The notes under the pieces are model-generated. The model worked only from the letters and a program-made list of their open reading frames with translations. It made no database searches and was not told where the DNA came from. From Zetaproteobacteria bacterium (GTDB lineage: Bacteria; Pseudomonadota; Zetaproteobacteria; Mariprofundales; Mariprofundaceae): a DNA stretch of 16,541 nt. The stretch is taken from the NCBI GenBank assembly GCA_021545625.1, contig JAJRVH010000176.1, positions 1 through 16,541 of the forward strand. Reading direction: 5' to 3'. A program made the position numbers and the translations under genes. Positions 6,511 through 14,186 of the stretch are shown here, one piece after another; the first letter of the stretch is position 1, and each line of letters opens with the position of its first letter.

Positions 6511-7716
6511 TTATTCGCCTATGACAATCTCCTCGGGCCGCCCATGACTGAGGAACTCCATGTTCGACATCGTCAGCCCGTAGGCGCCGGCATAACCGAA
6601 CACCGCGATATCGCCGACATCGGCCGCCTTTACCAGCACATTGTTTGCCAGTTTATCCGCCCCTGTACACAGCGGCCCGCCGAAATAGACCGCCTCGTCG
6701 CGCACCTTTTCCTGGCCGTCAAACCATGACGGACGATGCATGCGCACGATGGCCATCGGATGATTGATTGCCAGCGCCGCCGGACGACGAAAATGATTGA
6801 TACCGCCGGCACAGATCACCTGCTTCTTGCCACGGCTTTCCTTGATATCGATGATCTCGGTGCAGAACCAGCCCGAGTCGGCAGCCAGATAACGGCCAAG
6901 CTCCAGGAAGAACGTGCGCCCGGCAAAGCCGTAGCGGTCGATCAGTTTTTGCAGGCCGGCCGCATAGGCATCCGGGTCGAAATCATGGCCCGTTTCCAGA
7001 TAATCGACACCGAAGCCGCCGCCGAAGTCGATGATATCGCAGACCACGCCCTGATAATCGCGCTCGATGCGCCGGGCCATGTCGAACACCAGCTCGCAGT
7101 TCTTCAGCAGGTCAACGACGTTCAGAACTCCCGAGGCCGCATACACATGCAGCCCCCGAAAACGCAGGCAGGGAAGCGCCAGAATCTGCGGCAACACATC
7201 GCCAAGCTTTTCCTCGTCGACGCCGAACTTCTTCGAGCCGCCCGAGAATTTCGTCTGCGCCTCGTGGATATCGAAATCGGCATTGGTGGGCAGCAGCGCA
7301 GCCTGCGTCTTGCCCAGTTCGGCACAGATTGCGTCCAGCCTGTGCGCCTCCAGCAGCGATTCGATATGGATCGTACGGATCCCCTGTTCCACGCCCCAGT
7401 GCAGTTCCTCCATGCTCTTACCCGGCCCGGTATAGATCAGCTGATCAGGCGCGAACCCCGCCGCGACCGCCTTTTCCGCCTCGCCGAGGCTGGCGATCTC
7501 GATGCCTCTGGCCCCGCCCTCCAGCGCCGCCTTCAGAAAGGCCGGGTGCGGATTGGCCTTCATTGCATAAAAGATCTCCACCCCTTCAGGCATGATCGCC
7601 GCCAGATGCGCAATCTTGCCGCGCATGGGCCGCGTATCATAGATATAGCAGTTGAGCGTGCCGCCCCCGGCGGCCAGCTCGCGTATGCAGTGTTCAACCT
7701 GGGATGGAATCTTCAT
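6511..7716 (-). CDS. Type III PLP-dependent decarboxylase (LysA/ornithine decarboxylase-like)
   Basis: A 401-residue fold-type III PLP enzyme with an alanine-racemase-like barrel and a C-terminal beta domain. K53 in FYAMKANPHP is the predicted PLP lysine; FGGGFGVD (231-238) and ELGR (272-275) bind the PLP phosphate region; C350 in GPLCTGAD and Y379 in AGAYG complete the active site at the dimer interface. Its place between dapC and dapD suggests diaminopimelate decarboxylase. However, the LysA signatures HIGSQ and CESGD are replaced by HVYAASG (190-196) and CTGAD (350-354), and the tail reads TMSNMEFLSHGRPEEI. Those resemble decarboxylases of siderophore or exosortase-associated clusters. The substrate (meso-DAP, lysine, ornithine or another diamino acid) is therefore open. 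The start at 7716 follows the dapC stop by 9 nt, with GAGGG upstream. Confidence 0.88.
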   Translation of the reverse strand: MKIPSQVEHCIRELAAGGGTLNCYIYDTRPMRGKIAHLAAIMPEGVEIFYAMKANPHPAFLKAALEGGARGIEIASLGEAEKAVAAGFAPDQLIYTGPGKSMEELHWGVEQGIRTIHIESLLEAHRLDAICAELGKTQAALLPTNADFDIHEAQTKFSGGSKKFGVDEEKLGDVLPQILALPCLRFRGLHVYAASGVLNVVDLLKNCELVFDMARRIERDYQGVVCDIIDFGGGFGVDYLETGHDFDPDAYAAGLQKLIDRYGFAGRTFFLELGRYLAADSGWFCTEIIDIKESRGKKQVICAGGINHFRRPAALAINHPMAIVRMHRPSWFDGQEKVRDEAVYFGGPLCTGADKLANNVLVKAADVGDIAVFGYAGAYGLTMSNMEFLSHGRPEEIVIGE

Positions 7717-7725
7717 AAGCCCTCT

Positions 7726-8922
7726 TCACACCCTGACCGCGCCCAGTCGCTGCGCCAGTTCGGCCGCGACCTCCGGCCCGTCGACCAGGGCCACCCGCAC
7801 AAAACCGTTGCCGGGATTGCCGCCGTCGGTCGCATCGGCACTCAGATAGGCACCCGGCAACAGCGTCACCGCCTGCTGCTCGTAGGCCGCTTTCGCAAAG
7901 GCCTCGCCATCATCGACCGGCAACCAGACAAAGAACGAACCAGCCGGCGGCTCGCCCTCGCCCCGGGCATCGTAAAACGCCTTCAGGCTGGCCCGGTAGA
8001 CGGCCAGATTCGCGGCCACATGCGCTTCATCCGACCATGCCCTGGCCGCCACATGCTGCAACGGCAGCGGCGTGGCCGGTCCGGTATAGCTGCGCAGCCT
8101 GGCAAAGCGGGCGATTAGCGACGCATCGCCGGCAATCAGGCCACTGCGCAGCCCCGGCAGGGCCGAACGCTTGGACAGCGAGTTCATGACCAGACAGCGC
8201 GCATAATCGCTGCGTCCGGTCTGCCTGGCCACCTCCAGCAGGCCGACCGGACGCTCCCGCCAGTAGATCTCGGAATAGCACTCATCGGCGACGATATGGA
8301 AATCATGCCGGTCGGCCAGCGTCAGAAGCCGCGCGTACCAGTCCGCATCGGCAATCCAGCCGGTCGGATTCGAAGGCGAACAGACGTAAACCAGCGCCGT
8401 GTTGTCCCAGACGTCATCCGGTACCGCGTCGATATCCGGCGCGAAACCGGTCGCCGGCGTGCAGGGCATCAAATACGGCTCCGCCCCGGCCGTCACCGCC
8501 GCCCCCAGATAGATCTGGTACATCGGATTCGGCATCAGCACCCGGGGCTTGCGCTCCGCATCCGGGTCGACCAGTGCATGCGCGATCGCAAACAGCGCCT
8601 CGCGCGTGCCGTTGGCGCTCAATACCTGCGTATCGGCATCGACATGGTCGAGCCCGTAGCGCTGCTCCAGCCAGGCCGCAATCGCCCCCCTCAGCTCCGC
8701 ATTGCCGCGCGTGGCCGGATATTTCGAAAATCCGGCCAGGCTTTCGCTCAGTGCCGGGCCCACAAAATCCGGCAACGGCAGACGCGGTTCGCCGGCGCCC
8801 GCATCGATATGCACAAGTTCCGGATTCGGGCGACTGTCCGCCAGCAATGCCTTCAGCCGCTCGAACGGATAGGCACCCAGACGACTCAGGCGCGACGGCT
8901 CTCCGTGCACATCCGGACTCAT
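7726..8922 (-). CDS. dapC: Succinyldiaminopimelate aminotransferase (DapC)
   Basis: A 398-residue class I/II aminotransferase. It is predicted to convert N-succinyl-2-amino-6-oxopimelate and glutamate to N-succinyl-LL-diaminopimelate, the step after DapD. The N-terminal LGAYPFERLKALLA matches the DapC type found in beta- and gammaproteobacteria. The active site is complete: N185 in SPSNPTG, D213 and Y216 in VADECYSEIY, the PLP lysine K251 in NSLSKRSALPGLRSG, and R376 in FVRVALV for the substrate carboxylate. The ATG at 8922 overlaps the stop of the lipoprotein gene by 4 nt (ATGA), suggesting translational coupling; only a weak ribosome binding site is present. The proximity of dapD supports the specific call over a generic aminotransferase. 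Confidence 0.93.
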   Translation of the reverse strand: MSPDVHGEPSRLSRLGAYPFERLKALLADSRPNPELVHIDAGAGEPRLPLPDFVGPALSESLAGFSKYPATRGNAELRGAIAAWLEQRYGLDHVDADTQVLSANGTREALFAIAHALVDPDAERKPRVLMPNPMYQIYLGAAVTAGAEPYLMPCTPATGFAPDIDAVPDDVWDNTALVYVCSPSNPTGWIADADWYARLLTLADRHDFHIVADECYSEIYWRERPVGLLEVARQTGRSDYARCLVMNSLSKRSALPGLRSGLIAGDASLIARFARLRSYTGPATPLPLQHVAARAWSDEAHVAANLAVYRASLKAFYDARGEGEPPAGSFFVWLPVDDGEAFAKAAYEQQAVTLLPGAYLSADATDGGNPGNGFVRVALVDGPEVAAELAQRLGAVRV

Positions 8923-9356
8923 TTCATCAGATCCACGCCGCGGGCATGGATCAGCTCGCTCCAGGGACCGAGATTGCCCAGCGCATCCACGGCCCGGATC
9001 CGGAACACGTATTCCCTCTCCGTGGTTTTCAGATTGATCAGCTTTGTCAGCGGCTTGCCGACCTGATCGGCAAAGGCAGGCTGTTCGAAATAACGACGGA
9101 AGAAACCGGGGCAGCCGCAGTAAGGATCCATCTCGGTACGGTCAATCTGGTAGCCCACGCCCTCAGGCGAACCGACCAACGTAAAGTCCAGTTTCAGCGA
9201 ACCACCGTTAACCTCATATTTCAGACCCACGATCTGCGGCGCAGCACCGGTCGCGACCAGCTGCGGCGGCTCCTTGCGCCCGCAACCTGCCAACAGCAGG
9301 CCTGCAAACAGGCACAGCGTCAATACGCGCAGGATTCCGTTCACATTCATATTCAT
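8919..9356 (-). CDS. Lipoprotein with a fibronectin type III-like region
   Basis: A 145-residue predicted lipoprotein: signal peptide NGILRVLTLCLFAGLLLAG with lipobox L-A-G-C25. The mature part begins CGRKEPP, a short polar stretch, then about 100 residues that look like one beta-sandwich domain, with the FN3-like ending YVFRIRAVDALGNLGPWSE. A small lipoprotein near argH, dap and lysA genes is common in proteobacteria: LptM (YifL), also starting C-G-x-K-x-P, lies beside lysA in enteric bacteria and assists LptD assembly. This one is longer and the relationship is only suggestive. It overlaps argH and dapC by 4 nt each, so it is firmly inside the operon. AGGAG lies 7 nt before the ATG. Function unknown. 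Confidence 0.85.
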   Translation of the reverse strand: MNMNVNGILRVLTLCLFAGLLLAGCGRKEPPQLVATGAAPQIVGLKYEVNGGSLKLDFTLVGSPEGVGYQIDRTEMDPYCGCPGFFRRYFEQPAFADQVGKPLTKLINLKTTEREYVFRIRAVDALGNLGPWSELIHARGVDLMK

Positions 9357-10741
9357 GCCTCATCTCCTGCCAAAGCCTTTTTCCATGCCACCACCTGCTT
9401 CCGCACCTGGGTGGGAGCCGTGCCGCCGATATGATCACGCGCCGCCACGCAGGCCTCGACCGAAAGGGCGCGCACCATATCCGCATCCAGCCGCTCGTCA
9501 ATGCGGCGGCATGCGGCGGCATCCATCTGGTGCAGTTCAATGCCCTCGCGGATGCAATGGGCGACCGACTTGCCGACAATCTCGTGCGCCTCGCGGAACG
9601 GCACGCCGGCGCGCACCAGCGCATCGGCCAGATCGGTGGCCGTGGCAAAGCCGGAGGACGCGGCGCGGTACATCGCCTCCTTATCGACCTGCATGCCCGG
9701 CATCATATCACCATACACGCGCAGGCAGCCCTCGAGCTGGTCGAGCGCATCGAACACGGCCGTCTTGTCTTCCTGCATATCCTTGTTATAGGCCAGCGGC
9801 AGTCCCTTGACCGTCGCCAGCATGGCCACCAGGCCACCGATAATGCGGCCGCTTTTGCCACGCACCAGTTCCGGCATGTCCGGATTCTTCTTCTGCGGCA
9901 TGATCGACGAGCCGGTGCAGAAGGCATCGGGCAGGTCGATGAAATGGAACTGGGCGCTCATCCACAGGATCAGCTCCTCGGACAGGCGCGACAGGTGTAC
10001 CGCGCAAATCGACGCGGCGGCCAGCAGCTCGATGATGAAATCCCGATCGGAAACCGCATCGAGCGAATTGCGCGTCGGTGCATCAAAGCCGAGCGCCCGG
10101 GTTGTCATGTCGCGGTCGATCGGAAATGTCGTGCCGGCCAGCGCCGCCGAGCCGAGCGGGTTACGATTCATGCGCCGCCTGGCGTCGAGGAAACGACCGG
10201 CATCCCGGTCCAGCATCTCGACATAGGCCAGCAAATGATGACCGAGCGTCACCGGCTGCGCGGTCTGCAGATGGGTAAAGCCCGGCATGATCGTATCGGC
10301 ATGCGCGTCGGCCAGCTCCACCAGCACCGCCTGCAGATGCCGGATACGGGCCAGAATTTCGTCGCTGCGCCGGCGCAGATACAGGCGCGTATCGGTCGCA
10401 ACCTGATCATTGCGCGAACGGGCCGTATGCAGCCGCTTGCCCGCGTCGCCGATCTTTTCGGTCAGCCGGGCCTCAATGTTCATGTGCACATCTTCCAGCG
10501 CCACGGAAAACTCGAACTCGCCCGACTCGATTTCGCCGAGGATATCGTCGAGGCCGCGCAGGATGTCGTTCAGATCCTCGCGGCTGATGATGCCCCGCTC
10601 GCAGAGCATATGGGCATGCGCCTTTGAACCGGCAACATCCTCGGCATACATGCGCGCATCGACGTCGATCGACGCATTGAACAGCTCGACAAATTCATCG
10701 GTAGGGGACTCGAAACGGCCACCCCATGGTTTACTGGCCAT
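9353..10741 (-). CDS. argH: Argininosuccinate lyase
   Basis: A 462-residue enzyme of the fumarase/aspartase superfamily that splits argininosuccinate into arginine and fumarate, the last step of arginine synthesis. It starts MASKPWGGRF as the family does. Conserved blocks are HTARSRNDQVATD (105-117), PGFTHLQTAQP with H157, and the flexible catalytic-serine loop GSSIMPQKKNPD (277-288). The start at 10741 has GGGAG about 9 nt upstream; a longer reading of 19 residues is not supported. The C-terminal part aligns without gaps to E. coli in the region of a short 10-bp tandem repeat, so that repeat has not damaged the gene. It heads the lipoprotein-dapC-decarboxylase-dapD run. Confidence 0.98.
   Translation of the reverse strand: MASKPWGGRFESPTDEFVELFNASIDVDARMYAEDVAGSKAHAHMLCERGIISREDLNDILRGLDDILGEIESGEFEFSVALEDVHMNIEARLTEKIGDAGKRLHTARSRNDQVATDTRLYLRRRSDEILARIRHLQAVLVELADAHADTIMPGFTHLQTAQPVTLGHHLLAYVEMLDRDAGRFLDARRRMNRNPLGSAALAGTTFPIDRDMTTRALGFDAPTRNSLDAVSDRDFIIELLAAASICAVHLSRLSEELILWMSAQFHFIDLPDAFCTGSSIMPQKKNPDMPELVRGKSGRIIGGLVAMLATVKGLPLAYNKDMQEDKTAVFDALDQLEGCLRVYGDMMPGMQVDKEAMYRAASSGFATATDLADALVRAGVPFREAHEIVGKSVAHCIREGIELHQMDAAACRRIDERLDADMVRALSVEACVAARDHIGGTAPTQVRKQVVAWKKALAGDEA
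9501..9522. repeat. Short 10-bp tandem repeat inside argH
   Basis: The unit ATGCGGCGGC occurs twice in tandem, with two further matching bases, within the argH coding region (MDAAACRRIDER). The frame is intact. Confidence 0.8.
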
Positions 10742-10777
10742 GCTTGGACACTCCCGTGAACGCTGATAAGGGGCCCA

Positions 10778-10808
10778 ACTATAACAGCTGATATGCAAAC
10801 AGAAACAA
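10778..10808 (-). promoter_or_regulatory. Possible promoter upstream of argH
   Basis: On the minus strand, TTGTTT (10803-10808) is followed after 19 nt by TATAGT (10778-10783), 5 of 6 matches to the -10 consensus. The spacing is longer than the usual 17 and the -35 match is poor. It sits in the 77-nt gap between slyX and argH, the largest gap on this strand between the two operons, which is where a promoter is expected. Confidence 0.35.
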
Positions 10809-10820
10809 GCCGGGCGGCTC
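10799..10820 (-). terminator. Weak terminator-like hairpin at the end of slyX
   Basis: On the minus strand AGCC-GCCC-GGCT overlaps the end of slyX and is followed by the T-rich tract TGTTTCTGTTT. The stem is only 4-5 bp, so termination would be inefficient. It overlaps the possible argH promoter. Confidence 0.3.
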
Positions 10821-11019
10821 AGTAGTGTGGCGGCGGCGCCTCCTCGTCGGGACGCGCCAGCCCGGACTGCTGTCCCTGCATCTGCCTGAACAATCGCTCA
10901 AGATCGCGCGTCAGCCGGTCGATCTGGTCCTGCTGCCGGGTCACGACCTCGTTCAGCTCCTGAATCAGCCGATCCTGATACGACAGCCGGGTTTCCAGTT
11001 CCGTGATGCGATCTTCCAT
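10819..11019 (-). CDS. slyX: SlyX family protein
   Basis: A 66-residue protein, almost wholly a predicted coiled coil: heptad-like ITELETRLSYQDRLIQELNEVV and QDQIDRLTRDLERLFRQM. It ends in a proline-rich tail with the family's characteristic PPPHY terminus. Length and both ends match SlyX. The function of SlyX is unknown. There is no clear ribosome binding site; the gene starts 26 nt after the srkA stop and is likely the last gene of that transcript. Confidence 0.93.
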   Translation of the reverse strand: MEDRITELETRLSYQDRLIQELNEVVTRQQDQIDRLTRDLERLFRQMQGQQSGLARPDEEAPPPHY

Positions 11020-11045
11020 GGCTGCAGGCTAGCGCCGGGGGATCC

Positions 11046-12056
11046 TTATTGCCATTGCAGCGGCGGCTCGTGCATGGCCGACAGCTGCTCTTTCAGGGTC
11101 AGGATATGCTCCTGCCAGTAATGACCGGAATTGAACCACGGGAAGGCCTCCCTGAACGCCGGGTCCTGCCAGCGGCGCGCGATCCATGCCGCATGATGCA
11201 TGATGCGCAGGGCGCGCAGGGCCTCGATCAGCAGCAGCTGCCGGCCGTCGAAATCGAAAAACTGGTCGTACCCCTCCAGCAGGACGGACAACTGGCGCCC
11301 GCGGCCGGCATGGTCGCCGTTCAGAAACATCCACAGATCCTGCACGGCGGGCCCCATGCGGGCATCGTCGAAATCGACGATATTGAACGTGCCGTCGCGC
11401 CACAGGATGTTACCCGGATGGGTATCGCCGTGCAGCCGTATGCGACGGTAGGGGCCGGCCCTGTCGAACGCATCGTCCACCGCATCGAGCAGGGACTCGG
11501 CGGCCGCCTCATAGGCCGGCTCGAGTTCAGACGGAACAAAGCCGTGATCCATCAGGTATTCATACGAATCGTCGCCAAAATGCGCAATGCTCAGCTCGGG
11601 GCGGTGAATAAAGACCTCCTCGGCTCCCAGCGCATGGATGCGGCCGATAAAGCGGCCCAGCTGTTTCAGCACGCCGTCATCGTCAAGATCCGGCGCACGG
11701 CCGGCCCGCTTCGGATACAGCGCAAAACGGTAATCACCGACATGCTGCAGGGTGTGGCCGTCCGCATCCCGAAGCGGCGCAACGACCGGAATCTCCAGCG
11801 ACTCCAGTTCCAGCGTGAATGCATGTTCCTCGATAATCGCCGCATCACTCCAGCGACCCGGGCGATAGAACTTGGCAATCACCGGCGCCTCGTCCCAGAG
11901 GCCGACCTCGTAGACGCGATTCTCGTAACTGTTCAGCGGCGACAGCACGCCATTGCTTTGATAGCCCAGCGCCTCGATCGCCTCGACGATATCGTTCGGC
12001 TCCAGCCTGTAGAAGGATTCCGCCGCATCCGGCACCGCCCCTTCCCGCGGCATCAT
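11046..12056 (-). CDS. srkA: Stress response kinase A (SrkA/YihE)
   Basis: A 336-residue cytoplasmic Ser/Thr-type kinase of the aminoglycoside phosphotransferase fold. In E. coli, YihE/SrkA phosphorylates proteins, counters MazF-linked death and is induced by the Cpx envelope-stress pathway. Key residues visible: K62 in IAKFYRPGRWS (ATP), catalytic D211 and N216 in RLHGDTHPGNILW, and metal-binding D228 in IVDFDDARMGPAVQDLWM. The NSYENRVYEVG segment (42-52) is the glycine-poor phosphate loop of this family. Two adjacent ATGs occur; the first overlaps the tlyA stop by 4 nt (ATGA) with AAGG 7 nt upstream, the second at 12053 is possible. Complete, with nothing missing. Confidence 0.95.
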   Translation of the reverse strand: MMPREGAVPDAAESFYRLEPNDIVEAIEALGYQSNGVLSPLNSYENRVYEVGLWDEAPVIAKFYRPGRWSDAAIIEEHAFTLELESLEIPVVAPLRDADGHTLQHVGDYRFALYPKRAGRAPDLDDDGVLKQLGRFIGRIHALGAEEVFIHRPELSIAHFGDDSYEYLMDHGFVPSELEPAYEAAAESLLDAVDDAFDRAGPYRRIRLHGDTHPGNILWRDGTFNIVDFDDARMGPAVQDLWMFLNGDHAGRGRQLSVLLEGYDQFFDFDGRQLLLIEALRALRIMHHAAWIARRWQDPAFREAFPWFNSGHYWQEHILTLKEQLSAMHEPPLQWQ

Positions 12057-12784
12057 GGCGCCGCCTTGCGCAAGCCGAGCAGATATTCGACATTGCCCTT
12101 CGGCCCGTGGATCGGCGATTCAGTAACGCCGACCACCTGCGCGCCCCCAAGTTCGCCGCGCACGAATTCAAGCATGTCCTCGACTACCTGCCGGCGAACC
12201 GCCTCGTGGCGCACCACGCCCTTTTCCAGATACCGGGGGTGCACCTCGAACTGCGGCTTGATCAGCGCCACACACCAGCCGCCGGGCTTCAGAAACGGCC
12301 ATGACGGGGGCAGCACCCTGGTCAGCGAAATAAACGACGTATCCATGACCAGCGCATCGACGGACTCCGGTATCAACTCGGGACTCAGCAGGCGCACATG
12401 CGTCTTTTCCAGATTGATCACCCGCTCGTCGTTCTGCAATTTGTAATGCAGCTGCCCGTGACCGACATCGACCGCATACACCCGCAGCGCGCCGCCCTGC
12501 AGCAACACATCGGTAAAGCCGCCGGTGGAGGCGCCGACATCGAGCGCCACCGCGCCGTCCGGACTGAACGGGAAATGCTTCAGCGCCGCGGCCAGCTTCA
12601 GGCCTCCGCGCGACACATAGGGCAGCACTTCGCGCACATCAATATCCGCATCCCCGCGCACCGGCGTACCGGCCTTGTCCGACTTCTGGCCATTGACATA
12701 GACGAGCCCGGCCATGATCAGCCGGGCCGCCGCATCGACCGATGCCGCCAGCCCCCGCTCGACCAGCAGCCGGTCGAGGCGCAT
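12053..12784 (-). CDS. tlyA: TlyA-type rRNA (cytidine-2'-O)-methyltransferase
   Basis: A 243-residue protein of the TlyA/hemolysin A family. TlyA methylates the 2'-O of cytidines in 23S (and in some bacteria 16S) rRNA; the haemolysin name is historic. An N-terminal S4 RNA-binding domain (RLDRLLVERGL to LVYVNG, residues 2-32) precedes an FtsJ-like methyltransferase with the SAM motif LDVGASTGGF (81-90) and AVDVG (104-108). The K-D-K-E tetrad of 2'-O-methyltransferases is present as K64, D148 (MDTSF), K176 (IKPQFE) and E233 (NVEYLL). The ATG at 12784 is 4 nt after the M48 stop and has no good ribosome binding site; a TTG at 12811 is less likely. It overlaps srkA by 4 nt. Confidence 0.95.
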   Translation of the reverse strand: MRLDRLLVERGLAASVDAAARLIMAGLVYVNGQKSDKAGTPVRGDADIDVREVLPYVSRGGLKLAAALKHFPFSPDGAVALDVGASTGGFTDVLLQGGALRVYAVDVGHGQLHYKLQNDERVINLEKTHVRLLSPELIPESVDALVMDTSFISLTRVLPPSWPFLKPGGWCVALIKPQFEVHPRYLEKGVVRHEAVRRQVVEDMLEFVRGELGGAQVVGVTESPIHGPKGNVEYLLGLRKAAP

Positions 12785-12788
12785 GTTT

Positions 12789-13649
12789 CTAGGCTTTTTT
12801 GTTCCGGACAAAACGTGCTTTCAGGCGAATGCCGGTCGGCGCATCCAGGTGCAGGGACGGCTCGGCCTGTTTCAGATGCCGCCTGCGCTCACGCGGGCTT
12901 GGGTGGGTTCTGGCCAGCACCTTTGTCCTGCCCTGCCTGCGCCGCGCATCCAGCTCCTGCAAAACCCGGTACATGGCCGGATAGTCGTAACCGAGACGCT
13001 CCAGATATTCGAGCGCCTTGCGGTCCGACGCATATTCGTCGGTTTTTTTCAGACCCTTGAACAGCGCATCGGTCGCAAAATCGGACATCTGCCGGAACAG
13101 CTCGCCGCCCTCGCGGAAGGCTTCCGAGGCCACTTCGGCGCCGACCTGCATCAGCTTGGACTGTTGCAGCGCCTTGATGATATGCCGCTCGGTCACATGC
13201 GCGATTTCATGCGCCAGCACGGCCGCCAGTTCCGATTCGTCCCGCACCATATCGAGCGCTCCGCGCGTCACAAAGATATAGCCGCCCGGACAGGAATAGG
13301 CGTTGACGTCATCCGTGGCCAGAATCGCAAAATGGTATTCGAGCACCGGCCGATCGGAGCGCTGCGCCAGGGCCCGGCCAACCAGATTCAGGTAGCGGGT
13401 CTGCCGGACATTCTTCTCCAGACCGAATCGACCGATCACCCGCGCCGCCACATCCCGGCCCAGCATGCGTTCCTGCTCATCCGAAATCGGGATCAGCGCC
13501 GATACGACCCGGGCTCCCTGGCTGATCCGTTGCGTCACCTCCGGGTCCAGCCCCAGCGCATCGCCCAGTCGGCCGAAATCAAAGGCTACCGCACCCCGGG
13601 CTCCGGCGAACATGCACACCAGCATCAGGAAAAGCAACGCCGACCTCAT
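12789..13649 (-). CDS. M48 family metalloprotease (periplasmic)
   Basis: A 286-residue zinc protease with an N-terminal signal peptide (MRSALLFLMLVCMFAGARG, cleavage near AVA-F). The zinc site is H147-E148-x-x-H151 in VLAHEIAHVTERH, with E205 in DEYASDRKA as the third ligand. H249 in THPSPRERRRHL is the conserved C-terminal histidine region. The VNAYSCPGGYIFVTRGAL block is typical of the LoiP/BepA group, which degrades misfolded outer-membrane proteins. No TPR domain follows, so it resembles LoiP more than BepA, but there is no lipobox. The start at 13649 overlaps the SH3 gene stop by 4 nt; a longer reading of 23 residues lacks a signal-like start. Likely role: envelope protein quality control. 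Confidence 0.92.
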   Translation of the reverse strand: MRSALLFLMLVCMFAGARGAVAFDFGRLGDALGLDPEVTQRISQGARVVSALIPISDEQERMLGRDVAARVIGRFGLEKNVRQTRYLNLVGRALAQRSDRPVLEYHFAILATDDVNAYSCPGGYIFVTRGALDMVRDESELAAVLAHEIAHVTERHIIKALQQSKLMQVGAEVASEAFREGGELFRQMSDFATDALFKGLKKTDEYASDRKALEYLERLGYDYPAMYRVLQELDARRRQGRTKVLARTHPSPRERRRHLKQAEPSLHLDAPTGIRLKARFVRNKKA

Positions 13650-14134
13650 GGATTCAGCCTGCCCTGTTCGATAAAGCGGGCAATCTCGGCATCGGACACC
13701 GTCAGGCGCTCCATCCACTCGACCGCGGCCACATTGGCCCGCCCCCTGACCGCGCCGGTTTCCTCATCCAGCCCCCGCACGCCTAGCACGGCCGTTTTGC
13801 GACCGGCCGGATCGTCCCTGTGGAAGAGGGATGAAAGCCCTTCGAGAACCGAGTTGCCGGCCTTTTCGGCCCGGCCCGGCTGGTGGCGTTTGCGCACCGC
13901 CCCGGCCGGCACCCAGCCGCGCACATCCGCCGCCTCGATGTTCCACCAGGCACGCTGTCTTTCGAGGACGCGCACCTCGCTCAGGCGCTCCAGATGACCG
14001 ACCACGGCCGCATCGGCCTGCGGCGCGGCCAGCACATCCGCCCCCCGGCTCGCACCGATATAGTAATCGTCCGCGGCCCAGGCCGGCGCCGGCAACAGAC
14101 AGCAAACCAGCAACATCCACAGCATTCGGCTCAT
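13646..14134 (-). CDS. Secreted bacterial SH3-domain protein
   Basis: A 162-residue predicted periplasmic protein. Signal peptide: MSRMLWMLLVCCLLPAPAWA, with cleavage before ADD. Residues about 23-82 form an SH3b-like domain (GADVLAAPQADAAVVGHLERLSEVRVLERQRAWWNIEAADVRGWVP), of the type that binds peptidoglycan or other ligands. The remaining C-terminal half has no recognised domain and ends with a helix, SDAEIARFIEQGRLNP. No ribosome binding site is visible before the ATG at 14134. It overlaps the M48 protease gene by 4 nt, and the pair may act together in the envelope; this is inference from position. Confidence 0.85.
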   Translation of the reverse strand: MSRMLWMLLVCCLLPAPAWAADDYYIGASRGADVLAAPQADAAVVGHLERLSEVRVLERQRAWWNIEAADVRGWVPAGAVRKRHQPGRAEKAGNSVLEGLSSLFHRDDPAGRKTAVLGVRGLDEETGAVRGRANVAAVEWMERLTVSDAEIARFIEQGRLNP

Positions 14135-14151
14135 ACAGGTAATTTAGAGCA

Positions 14152-14179
14152 GCCGCGCAGGCTTTGCAAAAAGCGCGGC
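14152..14179. other. Inverted repeat between dxs and the SH3 gene
   Basis: A perfect 7-bp inverted repeat, GCCGCGC (14152-14158) and GCGCGGC (14173-14179), with a 14-nt loop in the 52-nt gap after dxs. No T-tract follows on the minus strand, so termination is doubtful; it may stabilise an mRNA 3' end. Confidence 0.35.
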
Positions 14180-14186
14180 ATTCCGG

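Noticed and set aside
6736..8118. Plus-strand frame of 460 residues opposite the decarboxylase and dapC
   Set aside because: Antisense shadow of two genes with complete active sites; the composition (rich in R, Q, H) is typical of such shadows.
12785..12811. TTG start for TlyA nine codons upstream
   Set aside because: The ATG at 12784 gives the usual MRLDRLLVERG start, and the upstream codons overlap the end of the M48 gene.
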